From: Deltaproteobacteria bacterium
Lineage (GTDB): Bacteria; Desulfobacterota; Dissulfuribacteria; Dissulfuribacterales; UBA3076
Assembly (NCBI GenBank): GCA_011042225.1
Contig: DQXT01000136.1
Location: 1 to 42,832 of the forward strand
Direction of reading: 5' to 3'
DNA length: 42,832 nucleotides
The notes under the pieces are model-generated. The model was not told the DNA's origin and ran no database searches. It was given only the letters and a program-made list of their open reading frames with translations. The position numbers and the translations under genes were made by a program. Below, one piece after another: positions 39,749 through 42,832 of the stretch (positions are counted from its first letter, which is position 1; the number at the start of each line of letters is the position of its first letter).

Positions 39749-41085
39749 ATGGAAGCTGAACATTCTGCCCTAGAAAGAAAAATAAGGGAATTAACCGTGC
39801 TCTACGAAATCAGCCAATTGCTGGTCTCTATCCCTGATCCAAAAGAGGCATTAGGTCCTGTTTTGGATATTCTCCATTATAAAATGGGTATGAAGAGAGG
39901 CACCATCACTCTATTAGACACTGTTACGCAAGAATTGGGTATAAAGGCGGCTCACGGTTTGACCGATCAAGAAAGGCAGAGGGGACATTATCAAATAGGC
40001 GAGGGTATTACGGGAAAGGTGGTGGAAACTGGAGAACCCGTCATTGTTCCGCATATAGGGGAAGAGCCTTTATTTTTAAACCGCACAAAGGCCCGAGGGA
40101 ATATCCAGAAGAGCCATATATCCTTTATTTGCGTACCTATCAAAATAGGTGCCTTTACTTATGGGACACTCAGTGCGGATCGACTCTTCAGCGAGGAGAT
40201 TTCTTTTGAGGAAGACCTGAGATTACTGACCATTATCGCTTCCAATGTAGCCCAGGCCATAAAAATCAGTCGCATGATGGAGGAAGAAAAGGACCGCCTG
40301 CGTCATGAGAATATTACATTGCGGGAGCAACTCAAAGAACGCTATAGCTTTTACAATATTGTGGGCAGAAGCAACAAAATGAGAGATGTCTTCGAAATGA
40401 TAGATAAGGTCTCGGCAAGTGACGCCTCCGTGCTTATTCGAGGTGAGAGCGGGACCGGTAAAGAGCTTGTGGCTAACGCCATCCACTACAACAGCTTGAG
40501 GGCAAAAGAACCCTTTATCAAGGTAAACTGTGCCGCCCTTCCTGAAACACTTATGGAAAGCGAGTTGTTCGGCATGAAAAAGGGGCTTTCACCGGCGCAA
40601 CACAAAGAAGGATAGGCAAATTTGAACGTGCCCATGGAGGTACCCTGTTTCTGGACGAGATCGGGACCCTTAATCTCGCTGCTCAGGCGAAAATTCTGAG
40701 GGTTCTTCAGGAAAAAGAACTGGAAAGGGTTGGAGGAGATGATACTATAAAAGTTGATGTCCGAATCATTACAGCGACCAATAAGCCCCTGGAAAAGGCC
40801 CTTGAGAAAGGAGACTTTAGAGAAGATCTTTATTACCGTCTAAACATATTTCCAATCTACTTACCGCCTTTACGGGAGAGAAAAACAGATATTCTCCTGT
40901 TAGCGGATTTTTTCCTTAAAAAGTACAGGGGAAAATACAAAAAGGACGTGAAAAGGATCACCACCCCTGCCATTGATATGCTCATGCGCTATCACTGGCC
41001 CGGAAATGTCAGGGAACTTGAAAATTGCATAGAGCGGGCCATATTCAGACCAAACAATTCCGTTAGACTCCATTTTTATCGATAA
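39749..41085 (+). pseudogene. NifA-like sigma-54-dependent activator (GAF + AAA+), frameshifted at GAFTGA and lacking the HTH domain
   Basis: GAF domain, IVGRSNKMRDVFEMIDKVSASDASVLIRGESGTGKELVANAIH; after a one-base shift at about 40573 the frame reads [49 protein letters not shown]...[32 protein letters not shown]. Confidence 0.93.
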
Positions 41086-41300
41086 ATTGAGGCTAGATAT
41101 CTTTACGGACAGGATCCAGAACAGTGCCTGCCTCACAAAATAGAGACCGGTTTTTGCCACTTTCTGCAGATCAGAGAGACCGGTTCCTACTCAGATTTTC
41201 AGTGCTTTTTGATTTTCGCTGAAAATATCAATAATGTCCGTTTATGCCGGGTCAACCAAAATCATAAAATTAGAATTATCAACCGAGTAAAAAGACAAGG

Positions 41301-41330
41301 GGCTACAATCGCCTTAGGCGATTGTATGCC
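41301..41330. repeat. Hairpin-forming inverted repeat with 3 nt loop
   Basis: GGC-TACAATCGCC-TTA-GGCGATTGTA-T-GCC; 10 bp perfect core stem plus 3 bp across a one-base bulge. Confidence 0.6.
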
Positions 41331-41711
41331 ATAATAACTTGACACCCAATCTCAACAGGGAAATTATATATATGATGAAACTCTTTAATCCAGATGAACT
41401 TATCAACAGCAGGGGCGATTGCTGAAAGGCCCTTGCGGGCGTAGGGTTGCGCCTGAGGAATCCAGCCACTCCAAAGGGCTATCAGTTGGAAGTTCTTTTT
41501 GATTTGGATATAATGCCTAAGATGAACAAGCTTCTTGCAATAGTAGGTGGGAAGATCCTTCTCAAGGAAATACATAAGACCTATATAAGGCTTATCATAG
41601 AAAAAAATGCGGGTTAACGCCTTTTTCTTTATAATTTTAGTTACTTTTGCATTATAGTTAACTTAAACCGGATTTAAAAACCATTAAATAATAAATAGGG
41701 AGGAGACTAAC

Positions 41712-41933
41712 ATGCCACGAGGAGATGGAACAGGCCCTGGAGGTCGGGGGCGGGGAACTGGCAGAGGCATGGGACCAAGTGGTAGTGGACGTGGCAGATC
41801 AGGCGGATCTGCTGCGGGCCCTGGGGGAAACTGCATTTGTCCCAACTGTGGTGAACGCCTCGCACATCAAACTGCAACCCCTTGTTTTGAGCGTAAATGT
41901 CCCAAGTGCGGGGCCGTGATGATGAGAGAGTAA
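41712..41933 (+). CDS. Small Gly/Arg-rich protein with C-terminal double CxxC zinc ribbon (DUF5320-like N-terminus)
   Basis: MPRGDGTGPGGRGRGTGRGMGPSGSGRGRSGG...CICPNCGERLAHQTATPCFERKCPKCGAVMMRE; AGGGAGGAG RBS upstream. Confidence 0.82.
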   Translation: MPRGDGTGPGGRGRGTGRGMGPSGSGRGRSGGSAAGPGGNCICPNCGERLAHQTATPCFERKCPKCGAVMMRE

Positions 41934-42268
41934 ACATTCCGGTCTGGTGCCGCTGCTGTTGATCGTTCAATTGCTTTGACTGAATTTAGTGCCTTCGACA
42001 TTGACTAATTTATTTCAGTCATAGAATTCCGTTAAGAGGTTCACGATTTCAGTGGTTAACTCGTTTTCGTTGAACTTGCGAGTTGGCCTGAGCATGAACT
42101 GCCACCCCTTAAAATAGATAAATAAAATACATAAATGGAGGTTGGGCACGGTCCTCTTCATTCTATTTTTATTTCCTCTCAATTCAGAACCCAAGAATCA
42201 AGGGTTATGAATTTCGTTGAACCATGAACTATTGGACCCCAAAACCTTAAGCGCGTACATAAACATCC

Positions 42269-42311
42269 TACAAATTTGTAACAACACAGATCCTATCTTA
42301 CAAAAATGTAA
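42269..42311. promoter_or_regulatory. Two operator-like palindromes of form TACA-N4-TGTA, centres 30 bp apart
   Basis: TACAAATTTGTA (42269-42280) and TTACAAAAATGTAA (42298-42311). Confidence 0.5.
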
Positions 42312-42596
42312 TGATAATCAAATAGCTTCTCTTATTTTTCTCATCATCTTTATTTCTAAGCTATTATTTTAACAGCAAAAATTTTTAAAGACCTCTTGTG
42401 GCATCAATATTGATTATAGATCAGGAATATCACACATCTTGCGTAATTGTCGGCAGCATTTTGTAACTGCAAGTCCATAATCAACAGGGAAGGGCAAGAG
42501 ACAGTTGTTTAACTGCTCGTTCCTGAATAGAACCGCTTTAACTTATTGATTCTATTGTCTGTTTAAGGACATTCAAAAATAAAGAGAGGGAATTAG

Positions 42597-42832
42597 ATGA
42601 AGAGAGAAAGGATCTTGGGTTTTACAAAGATAATTTTGGTTGTGCTGGTCTGTTGCATGGTTACTGCGGGTTTTGCCAGGGCCGAAGAAGAGGAAAAGCC
42701 TGCTGCCGACCTGACCGTGAGCGTTCTTAGTCAGTATATCTGGCGCGGATTTGCGTTAAGTGATGACGGTGTAGTAATTCAGCCATCGATGACAATAGGC
42801 TATAAGGGATTCGCCTTCAACCTCTGGGGCAA
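42597..42832 (+). CDS. Partial outer-membrane protein (TorF-like putative porin), runs off the right edge
   Basis: MKRERILGFTKIILVVLVCCMVTAGFARAEEEEKPAADLTVSVLSQYIWRGFALSDDGVVIQPSMTIGYKGFAFNLWG; signal peptide and SQYIWRGF start of barrel. Confidence 0.7.
   Translation, partial: MKRERILGFTKIILVVLVCCMVTAGFARAEEEEKPAADLTVSVLSQYIWRGFALSDDGVVIQPSMTIGYKGFAFNLWG

Noticed and set aside
40560-40620. Programmed frameshift in the NifA-like gene at AAAAAGGGG
   Set aside because: The A/G run lies after the point where frames must switch; alignment places the loss at GGCAT (expected GGCCAT), so slippage on the A-run does not restore the [10 protein letters not shown] sequence.
41303-41575. 90 aa minus-strand ORF between the regulator remnant and the zinc-ribbon gene
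   Set aside because: No convincing start context or family; overlaps the hairpin and decayed sequence. Possibly part of an unrecognised repeat, not supportable as a CDS.

Overview
The window looks like a chromosomal segment from a Desulfobacterota/deltaproteobacterium-like genome; the taxon is inferred from gene content only. From left to right it contains: (1) lspA, a BepA-type M48/TPR protease, a divergent KptA/Tpt1-like protein and an HNH nuclease; (2) an exopolysaccharide block with Wza-like export protein, beta-barrel, Wzz/GNVR protein, XrtA-type AAA ATPase, BY-kinase, sugar transferase, glmS and a UDP-sugar epimerase; (3) a glycogen block with glgX, a frameshifted glgA-maltokinase chimera and glgB; (4) a P-type cation ATPase; (5) an accessory region (about 22.4-25.9 kb) with a YefM/YoeB module whose toxin has a nonsense codon, an apparently intact HigBA-like module, integrase and IS91-like remnants, and a membrane protein fused to a RAYT transposase tail; (6) MscS, DUF481, LapA, CorA, argJ, secA, argA-like, SPOR-domain and argS genes; (7) a SEC-C methionine aminopeptidase and small hypotheticals; (8) a NifA-like sigma-54 activator that is frameshifted and truncated; (9) a Gly/Arg-rich zinc-ribbon protein and a truncated outer-membrane protein behind a paired-operator region. 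No tRNA, rRNA or CRISPR array was recognised. The most striking signal is the recurrence of gene-fusion and deletion scars (GlgA::Mak, membrane::RAYT, integrase::IS91) together with single-base lesions in otherwise well-preserved genes. No complete novel system was demonstrated. All family assignments come from motif recognition by eye, without database searches.
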